Assembly (NCBI GenBank): GCA_027489965.1
Contig: JAIXZA010000016.1
Coordinates: forward strand, 1-64,000
DNA: 64,000 bases
Source: Verrucomicrobiaceae bacterium
GTDB lineage: Bacteria > Verrucomicrobiota > Verrucomicrobiia > Verrucomicrobiales > Verrucomicrobiaceae
Direction: 5' to 3'
Shown here: in pieces, positions 25,710-34,670 of the stretch
Numbering within the stretch: the stretch's first letter is position 1
How the letters are laid out: every line of letters starts with the position of its first letter
Made by a program: the position numbers and the translations under genes
The notes under the pieces: model-generated
Database searches by the model: none
The model's input: the letters and a program-made list of their open reading frames with translations, nothing else
What the model was told of the DNA's origin: nothing

Positions 25710-26672
25710 TTAGGGTTCTTTAGGCGTTTCGACTTTGGTTTCAGCGGTGGCTGGTGGCGGAAGATAGCGGAATCCCGCATTGGGATTGCGTGGGTCAAAA
25801 GCAAAGGCATCGCGGTTCTTTAGAAAAAGCTTCAAAACGTTGGCAGGGATCGAAAAACCAAGACCTTCGACACCAATGCCCGCAGACTTCATGTTGTTCA
25901 CGCCAACAACTTCACCTCGGCTGTTGAAGAGTGGTCCACCTGAGTTCCCTGGATTGATTTGTGTTGTGCTTTGAATGTACCAACGCCCGCCACTCTCACG
26001 TGCTTTGATACTGACAATTCCCTGTGACACTGTGCGCTCCAGACCGAGCGGGCTGCCGATGGCAAAGACGTGTTGGCCTTGAGTGAGAGCATCTGAATCT
26101 CCCATCGGAACAAAGGGCAGAGATTCTGCGGCTGGATCATCAATTTGCAGGATCGCTAAATCGAGGAAGCCGTTCATGGCGATGATTTTGACTTTCGTGA
26201 AGACTTGCTTTTCCAAGCCGCCGGGGCGCTTGCGATAGACCATCACCGTGATCTCGCGCTCACCTGCGATGACATGCTGATTGGTGATGACGTAACCCAG
26301 TTTATTGATGATGAATCCAGAACCCAGCCCTGAAGCTGTTTGGATCTGCACCACGGCTTCAGCGACACGTTCAACGTTTTTTTCCACGGCCAATGGCTCA
26401 CGGTTAGGCTCGATGAAATAAATGTCTTCACCTGTTGCTGCCGAAGCAACCAAGGCCTGTGCATCCGCCACCTTTTCGAGGGAGGCGATCTCTGCACGCG
26501 GCACGCTGAGGACCGTGAATCCAAGATCAATAAGCACGGCATCGTCTCGCTCGCGCAAGAGTTGGCCGCGCATCTCGGTGCCATTTTTTAAGACCATACG
26601 CCGAACATCTGCCGCGTTTGCGCTAATGCCTGAAATGAGGGCAAGCAACCCAATCCATGTGCCAATTTTCAT
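25710..26672 (-). CDS. Exported trypsin-like serine protease (HtrA/DegP type, no PDZ)
   Basis: 320 aa from the ATG at 26672; a GTG one codon earlier is possible. A signal peptide (IGTWIGLLALISGISANA) is followed by a ~50-residue beta module (RRMVLKNGTEMRGQLLRERD, resembling a small SHD1/SH3-like domain). The chymotrypsin-fold domain has a full catalytic triad: TNQHVIAG (His133), FLDLAIL (Asp171) and NPGNSGGPL (Ser244). There is no PDZ domain, and the C-terminus is short and proline-rich. It is probably a periplasmic protease. First gene of the trio with the 610-aa protein and the FG-GAP protein. Confidence 0.92.
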   Translation of the reverse strand: MKIGTWIGLLALISGISANAADVRRMVLKNGTEMRGQLLRERDDAVLIDLGFTVLSVPRAEIASLEKVADAQALVASAATGEDIYFIEPNREPLAVEKNVERVAEAVVQIQTASGLGSGFIINKLGYVITNQHVIAGEREITVMVYRKRPGGLEKQVFTKVKIIAMNGFLDLAILQIDDPAAESLPFVPMGDSDALTQGQHVFAIGSPLGLERTVSQGIVSIKARESGGRWYIQSTTQINPGNSGGPLFNSRGEVVGVNNMKSAGIGVEGLGFSIPANVLKLFLKNRDAFAFDPRNPNAGFRYLPPPATAETKVETPKEP

Positions 26673-26804
26673 CACAAGTGTAAACGCTAGCAGACGACTC
26701 TAGTGTGACGAGGCCTTTTTTAGGCGAAGATCAAAGTTTTCGTGATCCTACTTCGCTGCAAGGTGCGGGATTGCGTTCGTCACTTTTCTGAGCTCATGAG
26801 AAGA

Positions 26805-27236
26805 TTAGGCTAGGTATTCGCCTACCACCACTTCTTCATCTCCAGTATCTTCATGGATAACATCAGCAATGACTCGGTTAGTGACGTCTTCGAGGTAGGT
26901 CTTTAGGACGGCGCTGAGTTCTAAAAACTCGGGCCATAAGGTCTCATTCACGAAACTACGCGGCACCCGCACTAGGACGGTATTGCGGCGTTGCCGAGAA
27001 TATCGATACGGCTTTAATTCATAGCGGCGCAGTAGAGCTAGAAAAAGTTTTTTTGCCCAACCGTCTATGAGAGTGAATTTAAACTCGATAGGCTTATCTA
27101 CTTTGGCGATTTCGCCAAGCCTTTTGCGGATGCGGTTCATGGCCTCAGCCGCGGCTTCTTTTTCACCTGCGGTCGATGCGCCCGCGTAGAGGCGTTCGAT
27201 CTTTCTTAGCTTTTCGAGAAGGTCATTTTCTTGCAT
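26805..27236 (-). CDS. Hypothetical 143-aa protein
   Basis: 143 aa, soluble. The N-terminus is a charged helix pair (LLEKLRKIERLYAGAST, EKEAAAEAMNRIRKRLGEI) reminiscent of the start of DUF2786-like proteins. A mixed core follows, with YELKPYRYSRQRRNTVLVRVP and LWPEFLELSAVLKTYLEDV, then an acidic tail. I see no catalytic signature. It is transcribed alone and divergent from the DUF2726 gene. Confidence 0.6.
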   Translation of the reverse strand: MQENDLLEKLRKIERLYAGASTAGEKEAAAEAMNRIRKRLGEIAKVDKPIEFKFTLIDGWAKKLFLALLRRYELKPYRYSRQRRNTVLVRVPRSFVNETLWPEFLELSAVLKTYLEDVTNRVIADVIHEDTGDEEVVVGEYLA

Positions 27237-27408
27237 AATACTAGACTAGTGGCGGCGGTTCAGCCTTGCTTGCAGAAACTGGGATCAGTTAATGAAGCGG
27301 AGCGATGAGGAAAGTCGTGGCATTTAAGAAAGCGCAGTGTCCAGCGCCCGATGCATCAGGCAAGAAGTGGGGCTTGATCTTTATTATAATTTCCATAACA
27401 TAAATCTC

Positions 27409-27882
27409 ATGCAGCTTATTTCTCCTCATGCAGATACTCGAATCGCTTTGCAGTGGAAATATAAGCCCAAACCACTGCTCACGCCGACAGAGGCCACCTT
27501 TCAACTGGTCTTGGAAAGTCTCTCTAATGGTCGCTGTCACATTCTCTGCAAACCGCGTCTTGCTGATTTTCTCCAGCATGTGAGTGGCGAGTTTGCATTT
27601 CAAAAAATCAGTCAAAAGCACGTGGATTTTCTGGTCTGTCGGCCAGGTGACTGGATGCCGATGCTAGCCATCGAGCTGGATGATTACAGCCACAATCGAG
27701 CTGAGGTCAAAAAGCGGGATATGTTTGTGAATGCCGTCTTTGCCCAGGTGGGCATACCACTCATCCGTATCAATGTGAATGAGATGGAGAAACTGGAGCA
27801 GATTGTAGAAAAACTCTCTCTCGCCTGGATCACACGCTGGCATCGTCTAGAGAGTGCAGAGTCAGCCGTCGAGTTATCATGA
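27409..27882 (+). CDS. DUF2726 nuclease-like protein
   Basis: 157 aa from the ATG at 27409. The core LAIELDDYSHNRAEVKKRDMFVNAVFAQVGIPLIRI is the DUF2726 hallmark, a Vsr/PD-(D/E)xK-like nuclease fold with Glu-x-Asp-Asp and a following Arg-Asp. The N-terminal half has KPLLTPTEATFQLVLESL and a DFLVCRPGDW strand. In this family the usual partner is a helicase or topoisomerase-type zinc finger, absent here. A perfect TATAAT at 27385-27390 lies 18 bases before the ATG, without a convincing -35 box. The earlier in-frame ATG at 27337 would run through this box and is less likely. Confidence 0.8.
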   Translation: MQLISPHADTRIALQWKYKPKPLLTPTEATFQLVLESLSNGRCHILCKPRLADFLQHVSGEFAFQKISQKHVDFLVCRPGDWMPMLAIELDDYSHNRAEVKKRDMFVNAVFAQVGIPLIRINVNEMEKLEQIVEKLSLAWITRWHRLESAESAVELS

Positions 27883-27929
27883 CGGTTTCATCTGGAAACT
27901 TGTCACATCCTCTGCCTGATTGAAAGGGA

Positions 27930-30407
27930 ATGATCCCATCTCCCGCTGATCCTGCCTCATTGAATGATCTGCCTGAACTGCCGCCGCAGAATCGGCGGTC
28001 GCTCTGGTTCGTGCTTGGCGTGCAGTCGCTGAATGCGTTTAACGATAATTTTGTGAAGATGCTACTGATCGCCTTTGCGGGCGCTGTGGCTCATGGAACG
28101 GATCTTGGCGATTCGATGCAGGTGTATCTCGGGGCTATCTTTTCCGTGCCTTATATTTTCTTTGCACCACTGGCCGGTTGGCTCAGTGATCATTATTCAA
28201 AGCAGCGGGTGATCGTCTGGATGCAGATAGCCCAGGTCGTTGTCTTTGCCGCATTCATCGCCGCCATCGCTCTGCATGAGGCGACCTTGACGCTCTGGTT
28301 GAGTTTACTGGCGTTTTTTCTACTTGCCACACAAGCTGCCTTTTTTAGTCCTGCAAAAATGGGCATCATCAAGGAGCTGGTCGGAGATAGGCGTCTGGGC
28401 TCAGCCAATGGGATGCTTCAGATGACCATGTTCCTGGGTATTCTCAGCGGCATGTGGGCTGGGGGCACGTGGTTCGGCATGCGCTTGGCGGACCAGCATG
28501 ATCCCTGGTCTGCCGTCTGGGTGCCGATGTTGGTCGTCAGCGTTTTAGCTCTCTTGCAAATCCCCGGTGCGATGGCCGTTCAGGCCACTCCTGAGCATGC
28601 TGCGGTGAAGTTTCATCGCGGGGTGCTGTTTGAGCACTTCACGCATCTGAAATTGGTCTTTGGCAATCGACCGATCAAGCTGGCTGCTTTTGGCGTTAGC
28701 TACTTCTGGTTCATGTCGAATGCGGTAGGCTCCATTCTCGTGACACTAAGCCATGAGCGCCATGTCGGAAATCCTGCCGATGCCTCAACGGCTCTTTCAA
28801 CGATGGCGGCGATGCTTGGTCTAGGCGTGATTCTAGGCAGTGCTGTCGCTTCCTTAGCCTCACGGCGTAAGATCGAACTCGGCATCGTGCCCATCGCAGG
28901 TATCGGCATGGCTTTGGCCACGCTCGCTGCGGGGCTGTCTCCCCATCAGGGGCCGATGGTTTATTTGGCCATGGTCGGGATTGGATTTTCGGGCGGTGCC
29001 TTCATGACGCCGCTGTATGCGTTTGTGCAGAATCGCTGCCCGCCTGAAGAACTCGCGCGTGTGCTTTCGGCCATGAATCTCATGGACTGTATCGCGTCCA
29101 TCGTTGCTAACATCGCCGTGGTTAAAGTCATGCTTCTGATGAAGGTGCCGGCTACGACGCAGCTCGTTTTGCTATCACCTTTGGCCATCATCGCGGCCAT
29201 CTACATGACGCGTCTGCTCAGTCAGGATTTCCTGCGCTTCATCCTTCTGACCATCGTTCGCTCAGCTTATGATGTGAAAGCCGTGAATCTATCGCAGGTG
29301 CCTAAAAATGGCGGCGTGCTTCTGCTGCCAAATCACGTGAGTTACGTCGATGCACTACTGATCGGAGCTGCCTGTGACCGGAAGGTACGCTTTGTCATGT
29401 GGGACGTGCTTTATAACATCAAGTGTCTCACATGGTTCCTGCGCATCGTTGGAACCGTTCCCATTTCGGCCACGCGGGCCAAAGACGCCATCCGCAGTGT
29501 CGCGGCAGCTTTGAAGGAAGGTCAAATCGTATGTCTTTTCCCTGAAGGGCAGATCACCCGTCATGGCATGTTCAATGAGCTGCGCAAAGGTTTCGAACTC
29601 ATGGCCCGCCAGGGAGACGCCAAAGTGGTGCCGGTTTATCTGGAGGGCATCTATGGCTCGATCTTTTCCTTTGAAGGTGGGACGTTCTTCAAGAAATGGC
29701 CCAAGAGTCTGCGTTATCCTGTAAGCGTTCATTTTGGAGTGCCCCTGGCGGCGCGCGAAGCCACGACTGAAGCTGTCCGTAATCAGTGGTTTGATATGAC
29801 CGTTGCAGCGTTGGATTCACGGGCGTTGGGTTACTCAGCGGTTCCGAATGCCGTGCCCCAGGCCACGGCCAATGCTCTTCGACTCATGGAGATCGAGTGG
29901 GCACTCTCTGGAGATACTCTCCTCTGCCTTGCAGCTCCGGGCAGCGTCATTCATCAGACACTCACGGCTTATGCCAGAATTAAACCCGAGATCCACGTCG
30001 TAACCTCGACAGATACAGTTTCAGCCTGTGCTAAAAGTAGTGTTATCGCTATCGGCACGGTGGCTGATATGAGCAAAGTTCAAAACATCCCCGATTGGTC
30101 ACGTGTGGGTCGGTTTGTCATGTGCTGGGATTCAGTGGAGGCAACGGCAATCGATATGCCCGAAGTGTATCGGGGTCTCCTGGAAAGCGGTAGCGGAGCC
30201 CTTATTGCCGCTAGTGTCCCTGATCCGATCATGCCTGCTGGAGAAGAGGGAAATCAGGCGGGTCATCGTGCAGGTTCGCTCGGACATCTTCTACCTGGAG
30301 CAATGGATCAAGTTAGCCTTCAGGCGTTCCTCACAGCTAACGCACTTTCACTCACCGTGGATCATTTCCTGGTACCTTCAATTCAGCCACTTACTTCAGA
30401 AACATGA
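27930..30407 (+). CDS. MFS transporter (LplT-like) fused to 1-acyl-glycerophosphate acyltransferase (PlsC-like), with degenerate tail
   Basis: 825 aa. Residues ~20-430 are an MFS transporter of the LplT type, with about twelve segments (SLNAFNDNFVKMLLIAF, APLAGWLSDHYSKQRVI). Residues ~440-620 are a PlsC-type acyltransferase with block I NHVSYVDA (His468, Asp473), and block III FPEGQIT (~537). LplT-Aas systems take up lysophospholipids and reacylate them at the inner membrane. The last ~200 residues have no intact AMP-binding domain as Aas has, only traces such as GSLGHLLPG near the end. The stop overlaps the start of the TPMT-type methyltransferase by four bases, so the two are translationally coupled. 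Confidence 0.88.
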   Translation: MIPSPADPASLNDLPELPPQNRRSLWFVLGVQSLNAFNDNFVKMLLIAFAGAVAHGTDLGDSMQVYLGAIFSVPYIFFAPLAGWLSDHYSKQRVIVWMQIAQVVVFAAFIAAIALHEATLTLWLSLLAFFLLATQAAFFSPAKMGIIKELVGDRRLGSANGMLQMTMFLGILSGMWAGGTWFGMRLADQHDPWSAVWVPMLVVSVLALLQIPGAMAVQATPEHAAVKFHRGVLFEHFTHLKLVFGNRPIKLAAFGVSYFWFMSNAVGSILVTLSHERHVGNPADASTALSTMAAMLGLGVILGSAVASLASRRKIELGIVPIAGIGMALATLAAGLSPHQGPMVYLAMVGIGFSGGAFMTPLYAFVQNRCPPEELARVLSAMNLMDCIASIVANIAVVKVMLLMKVPATTQLVLLSPLAIIAAIYMTRLLSQDFLRFILLTIVRSAYDVKAVNLSQVPKNGGVLLLPNHVSYVDALLIGAACDRKVRFVMWDVLYNIKCLTWFLRIVGTVPISATRAKDAIRSVAAALKEGQIVCLFPEGQITRHGMFNELRKGFELMARQGDAKVVPVYLEGIYGSIFSFEGGTFFKKWPKSLRYPVSVHFGVPLAAREATTEAVRNQWFDMTVAALDSRALGYSAVPNAVPQATANALRLMEIEWALSGDTLLCLAAPGSVIHQTLTAYARIKPEIHVVTSTDTVSACAKSSVIAIGTVADMSKVQNIPDWSRVGRFVMCWDSVEATAIDMPEVYRGLLESGSGALIAASVPDPIMPAGEEGNQAGHRAGSLGHLLPGAMDQVSLQAFLTANALSLTVDHFLVPSIQPLTSET

Positions 30408-30988
30408 CCGATTGGGAACAAAACTACCTTGATGGCCACACGCCTTGGAACAAAGGCAAGGCCTCTCCTCCAATGATGGACTGGGTGAGCCAAAATCAAC
30501 CTCAAGGTCGCGCCCTCGTGCCCGGCTGCGGGGTCGGGCATGATGTGGTCATGCTTGTCCATGCCGACATAGATGCGCATGGACTGGACATCGCGCCTAC
30601 CGCTATTGCCATGGCTCGAACAGCTTATCCCCATCATGCCATTCGTTTTGTCCTTGGTGATCTCTTCGCATCCCCCCCTGAGTGGCTGGAAAGCTTTGAT
30701 TTCCTCTTTGAGCACACTTGCCTCTGCGCCTTGCCACCTGAATGGCGGACGCGTTACGAAGCTGCCGCCTATCAATTACTCAAAACAGGCGCGCACCTTG
30801 TCGGTATTTGGTTCATCAACCCCGAAATGGACGCCGACGAAACCGGACCTCCGTTTGGCATTTCCGTCTCTGAACTCAGCGCGCTGTTCGATGAATCACG
30901 CTGGCAAGTCATCGAAGACCGAGTGCCTGAAATCGGTTATGATGGCCGTGTCGGCCGTGAGCGACTCCGCGTGCTGCGCAAGCTATAA
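30404..30988 (+). CDS. TPMT-family SAM-dependent methyltransferase
   Basis: 194 aa, thiopurine S-methyltransferase/thiol methyltransferase type: WEQNYLDGHTPWNKGKASPP at the start, motif I RALVPGCGVGHDVVML, DIAPTAIAMAR, VLGDLFASPPEW, FDFLFEHTCLCALPPEWR, and a late GPPFGISVSEL. Characterised relatives methylate thiols, halides or tellurite. Its ATG lies inside the stop of the transporter-acyltransferase gene (ATGA overlap). The functional link between the two is not obvious. Confidence 0.9.
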   Translation: MTDWEQNYLDGHTPWNKGKASPPMMDWVSQNQPQGRALVPGCGVGHDVVMLVHADIDAHGLDIAPTAIAMARTAYPHHAIRFVLGDLFASPPEWLESFDFLFEHTCLCALPPEWRTRYEAAAYQLLKTGAHLVGIWFINPEMDADETGPPFGISVSELSALFDESRWQVIEDRVPEIGYDGRVGRERLRVLRKL

Positions 30989-31003
30989 TCAGCTCCCCCG
31001 CTT

Positions 31004-31759
31004 TTAGAGATACGGCTCGATCGGGAGCTTGCCGTTTGATGCACAAATAAACATCGTTCCTGGCTTCACGACGCTTGGAGAGGTGCTGACTTTACCGCCT
31101 GCAGCTTCGACGAGCATCACGCCTGCGGCAATGTCCCAGAGGCTGATTTGCTCCTCTACATAAGCGTCCAAGCGCCCACAAGCAATGTAGGCCAAAGCAA
31201 GCGCTGCGCTGCCAAGCATACGCGTCTTTCGCACATCGTAGGCGATCCGCTTGTAGCGCTCAAAACCCGCATCAAGGGCCGATTTGCTTTTTGAAAAACC
31301 AACCGTGACCACTGCCTCGGCCATCGTTTCACGGTGACTGACGGAGATGGGTTTGCCGTTGAGCATTGGAGGTTCGCCTTGCACCACACTCCAAGTTTCG
31401 TTCATCATCGGGTCGTGAATCACTCCCAGAATCATTTCTTTAGTCTGCCGATTGCGTGCTGCGATAGACACACAGAAATGTGGGATATTAAAATAGTAAT
31501 TCACCGTGCCATCAATCGGATCGACGATCCACTCCACGTCACCATCACCTCCAAGATCGCCTTCTTCTTCTCCAAGAATCGCGTGAGTCGGATCGTTTTT
31601 GAGAATGATCTCGGTGATCAGTTTTTGGCTGCGCACATCCAGTTCTAATTTGATGTCATGCCGCTGCATCTCATTGACTGTGAGATCAGAGCCAAAGTTA
31701 CTTTTAATGAGCAGACCTGCCTGCGTGGCAGCGTCTAGAGCGATGGGAAGAAGAGACAT
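31004..31759 (-). CDS. Inositol monophosphatase family protein (SuhB-like)
   Basis: 251 aa from the ATG at 31759. It has all metal-site motifs of the IMPase family: GEEEGD (motif with metal-binding Glu), WIVDPIDGTVNYYFNIPHFCVSI (DPxDGT) and ISLWDIAAGVMLVEAAGG (WDxAAG). The enzymes hydrolyse inositol-1-phosphate or related sugar phosphates (PAP, fructose-1,6-bisphosphate) with Mg2+. SuhB-type regulation cannot be inferred. Single gene, converging on the TPMT gene with 15 bases between the stops. Confidence 0.95.
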   Translation of the reverse strand: MSLLPIALDAATQAGLLIKSNFGSDLTVNEMQRHDIKLELDVRSQKLITEIILKNDPTHAILGEEEGDLGGDGDVEWIVDPIDGTVNYYFNIPHFCVSIAARNRQTKEMILGVIHDPMMNETWSVVQGEPPMLNGKPISVSHRETMAEAVVTVGFSKSKSALDAGFERYKRIAYDVRKTRMLGSAALALAYIACGRLDAYVEEQISLWDIAAGVMLVEAAGGKVSTSPSVVKPGTMFICASNGKLPIEPYL

Positions 31760-31847
31760 GAATGAGAGAATAAGAAGCCTGAATGACTCCTGACTCTTTC
31801 TAACAGTCAAAGCCTTCTGGCAAGTGCTGCTTCAAATTGCCGACGGC

Positions 31848-32867
31848 TTAGATGATCGGACATTGACCACGCAGGCTTTCCACTTCCGTGCCAGGCAGAT
31901 CCGTCAGTGCCCGCTGGCCGTATTGAAGAAACCGATAGGCCACAGGCGTGATCAGACTTACCAGGGGAATGGCAAAAATGAGTCCAACAAACAAAGCTAA
32001 TAGACCTGCCAATACAATCAGCATGGATAACACGCCGAGACCGAAGAGATTTAAGCGATTATTTTGAGTCAACTGGGCACTGTATTTGAAAGCATCAATC
32101 ACCCCTAGATTCCGATCTACGATGGCTTCCTGAAAGAATGAATACCTTAACATGAGGATGACCCCGGGAACGATCAGTAAGAGAAGCCCCGCCATAACCA
32201 TGAGCCCAAATAAAAGGCTCGCTAGAAAAGTATTGATGAGCTTTGGCCCCTGGCTAAACAGGGTGGCAATTGTTGCTCCATCGCCTGAAGCAATGCTAAG
32301 ACAGCAGCGAGCTAGCCCCAATCCAATGAACATCGAAAACAGGCTTGAGGCCACAAAGCCAGCCACACTGTGCTGTGTGGTAGCTCCTGGCAGGTCCGCG
32401 CCGAAGCCACCAGGAAAAACGCCGATTGTGCCCCAACCCAAGGCTCCTTCAATGGCAGAAAGACCAAACTCAACGCCGATGACAATCACCAAATAAGTGA
32501 TTCCAATGGCCATCAGTGAGCCGAAGTGCCGTTTGGTCAGCGTGAAAGCGCGGCCTGCAATCGCCATGGCATCCAAATTCACAGAACCGGGTGCTATCTC
32601 ACCAAAAGAACCCGCAGGTGATTGAGCAAGCAAGTTGTCTGGAGCAGTGCCAGGCGCGGCATAAGGATTAAAGCTGTCTTCCAAAGTCTCTGAATTGGCT
32701 CCAAAGAGTTCATCCATATGACTGATAAGTTTCCAGTCTGGCATACCATCCGTCCAGACCATATCTTTCTGAGCATCGAGCCCGCCTCTGTAGGCGAGGC
32801 CTTGTAAGTTAACTAGCGAGACGGGGCCCTGCCGCTCTCCATTTTTAGTGTAATACCATTCTTGCAT
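31848..32867 (-). CDS. GYF_2 (DUF4339) domain membrane protein
   Basis: 339 aa from the ATG at 32867, which starts the GYF_2 domain directly: MQEWYYTKNGERQGPVSLVNL and MVWTDGMPDWKLI (residues 1-50). A Pro/Ala-rich linker then leads to about five or six hydrophobic segments between residues ~115 and 320 (SLMAIGITYLVIVIGV, LASLLFGLMVMAGLLLLIVPG, LSMLIVLAGLLALFVGLIFAI). The region WIDAFKYS-like ...NLGVIDAFKYSAQLTQ resembles DUF975/YciC-type inner-membrane proteins. Function is unknown; GYF_2 domains are usually protein-interaction modules. Confidence 0.8.
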   Translation of the reverse strand: MQEWYYTKNGERQGPVSLVNLQGLAYRGGLDAQKDMVWTDGMPDWKLISHMDELFGANSETLEDSFNPYAAPGTAPDNLLAQSPAGSFGEIAPGSVNLDAMAIAGRAFTLTKRHFGSLMAIGITYLVIVIGVEFGLSAIEGALGWGTIGVFPGGFGADLPGATTQHSVAGFVASSLFSMFIGLGLARCCLSIASGDGATIATLFSQGPKLINTFLASLLFGLMVMAGLLLLIVPGVILMLRYSFFQEAIVDRNLGVIDAFKYSAQLTQNNRLNLFGLGVLSMLIVLAGLLALFVGLIFAIPLVSLITPVAYRFLQYGQRALTDLPGTEVESLRGQCPII

Positions 32868-32933
32868 TGTGAAGCAAGTCTGGGTCAAAGACGAGTCCCA
32901 CGCAACTTAAACTCTGAGCAGAGAGCTGTCTTA

Positions 32934-32972
32934 AAAAGAACGAATGAGACGCAATTGATGCGTTATTCTTTT
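32934..32972 (-). terminator. Possible terminator of the ABC/TPR operon
   Basis: Read on the minus strand, an A-rich arm, a 5-bp ACGCA/TGCGT stem and a complementary TTCTTTTT arm follow the TPR gene stop by about 20 bases. The stem is short and the outer pairing is interrupted, so this is a weak call. Confidence 0.35.
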
Positions 32973-32991
32973 GGTCTGACATACAGGTGCT

Positions 32992-33783
32992 TTACCGCGA
33001 CGGCCCAACTTCACCGTGCTGTATTTCCATTTGAGGGCGTGCATCGGGAATGCGCTTCAAGGGTGGTATGTTCAACCGTTCCTCGAGGTTCTTGAGTTGA
33101 TCGATCACACTCGGTGGGCGTTGTTTTTTGTCATACGCCGTTTTGAGGAGTTCGTAGCCTTTGACCCAGGATTCACGATCCGATGCCTGCGCCAACTGAT
33201 ACCCTGCAAAACGTGAGTAACGATCATTGTGACTGATGCGGAAAACTTCCAAGTAACACTCAGCGGCTTTTTTCGGGTTGTGCACGCGCCGCTCATAGAT
33301 CTCTGCCAGCGAATTCCAAAGGCGCGGCTCATCAGGCAAGAAGAGTAAGCCTTCTTTTAAAATCTCGATGCCGCGCTGAACGTGTTCTTCGTAAAGCTTG
33401 CCGCGCAACATAGGATTGATTTCCTGATTGTAGAGATAGCTGGAGGCAGCATTAAATGCCATGTGCCAAGACGCTTCGTCCCAATAGTTAAAATATGTGG
33501 GTTGTAGGCGTGTAGTGATCTGGAACAAGCTGTCCACCTTGGCCCAGTTAATATTTTCCCATTCACGATAGGCCCTCAAATAAGTGATGCTCGCCACCAG
33601 TGACCGCAGTCCGCCGAGAGAGGCTGCAAAGCTTGCTTGGCCAAGACTTTCACGCAAGCTAATCGAGATTGGTTTTGTCAGGAGCTTCACCTCACGGAGA
33701 TGGCCAGTAGCGGCCTCTTCGACTGGGAGTTTGACCGCCCCAAGAAGTAAAAGAACAGCAATTGCTTGGAGCCGGCGTTTCAT
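32992..33783 (-). CDS. TPR-like protein of an ABC transporter operon
   Basis: 263 aa with an N-terminal hydrophobic segment (LQAIAVLLLLGAVKL) that looks like an uncleaved anchor or signal. The remainder consists of helical repeats of TPR type: RGIEILKEGLLFLPDEPRLWNSLAEIYER, NPKKAAECYLEVFRISHND (described in pieces), ending in a basic-proline tail. Its ATG overlaps the stop of the permease gene by one base (TGATG), so it belongs to that operon. It may act as a periplasmic or peripheral partner of the transporter; this is inferred from context. Confidence 0.75.
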   Translation of the reverse strand: MKRRLQAIAVLLLLGAVKLPVEEAATGHLREVKLLTKPISISLRESLGQASFAASLGGLRSLVASITYLRAYREWENINWAKVDSLFQITTRLQPTYFNYWDEASWHMAFNAASSYLYNQEINPMLRGKLYEEHVQRGIEILKEGLLFLPDEPRLWNSLAEIYERRVHNPKKAAECYLEVFRISHNDRYSRFAGYQLAQASDRESWVKGYELLKTAYDKKQRPPSVIDQLKNLEERLNIPPLKRIPDARPQMEIQHGEVGPSR

Positions 33784-34670
33784 CAGAGTTCCTTTTCGAC
33801 AAAGAGAAGATGAGAAACCAATACATACCCAGTGACATATAGGGCTGCTGTGCCGATCATAACACCGGCGCTGAAAGCACTTACGATCTCGCCATTAATA
33901 ACATTATCAAGAACATCGAAGACACCCAGATCAGGTGTCAGGATGGCCAGCATCGCTGAACCCAGTTTTTTGATGATCTGATTCATGCCCTCACTGAAAA
34001 AATACTCGCGGATCAAGCCCTGCCCATGCCCAATGATCGTCACTAGAAGGGAAATCACCACCGTGAAAAGAGTACTGCTCGCAAAGCAGGAAATCATCAA
34101 TGACAGCGCGGCGATCACCGAGGCTTTCAAAAAAATCGCCAGCACGCCAAGATGAATATTCCAGGTAAGACCTTGTTTACCGACGAATTCATTCAATTGA
34201 GCAATGGCCTCTGGTGTAGCGACACCTTCCTGCTTCAAAGCCGCGACGGACTGAACTAAAACCAAGCTTTGACGAAGCCAAAGGACGGCACTGAAAGCGA
34301 TGTCCATCAGAACTAAACCAGCGCCAATCAGCAGAAGGACGCCAATGAGTTTACCAAGTAAATATTCATATCTTGGCACTGGTTTTGACAAAATAGTGTA
34401 GAGCGTGCGATCCTCTAAATCACGTGGTAGAAGCAACGCCGTGGATACGATAGCAATCACCACACTGAAGATCTGCAACGCTCCGAAGGAGACATCTTTA
34501 AGCAGCTTGAGTTGCTGCTCGGGATTCATGACCGGAAAAGCAAATCCAGCGGCAACAACGATGACACAAAAAACGACCAGGAAGGCCATGATCTTCATGC
34601 GCACGAGCTGCGTGACGGTGGCAGCTGCTAGAGTCCAGATGCGGGCTGGTGAAAAGGAGTTAGAATTCAT
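33783..34670 (-). CDS. ABC-2-type transporter permease
   Basis: 295 aa from the ATG at 34670. About six membrane segments: IMAFLVVFCVIVVAAGFAF, IFSVVIAIVSTALLLPRDL, LIGVLLLIGAGLVLMDI, ASVIAALSLMISCFASS, TLFTVVISLLVTIIG and MIGTAALYVTGYVLVSHLL. The phrase LEDRTLYTILSKPVPRYEYLLGK is the hallmark coupling-helix region of ABC-2 permeases. It is coupled by a 4-base overlap to the ATPase gene upstream and by a 1-base overlap to the TPR gene downstream. The substrate is unknown. Confidence 0.9.
   Translation of the reverse strand: MNSNSFSPARIWTLAAATVTQLVRMKIMAFLVVFCVIVVAAGFAFPVMNPEQQLKLLKDVSFGALQIFSVVIAIVSTALLLPRDLEDRTLYTILSKPVPRYEYLLGKLIGVLLLIGAGLVLMDIAFSAVLWLRQSLVLVQSVAALKQEGVATPEAIAQLNEFVGKQGLTWNIHLGVLAIFLKASVIAALSLMISCFASSTLFTVVISLLVTIIGHGQGLIREYFFSEGMNQIIKKLGSAMLAILTPDLGVFDVLDNVINGEIVSAFSAGVMIGTAALYVTGYVLVSHLLFVEKEL

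Noticed and set aside
30404..30407. Frameshift between the acyltransferase fusion and the TPMT gene
   Set aside because: The ATGA overlap is ordinary translational coupling; both reading frames are complete.
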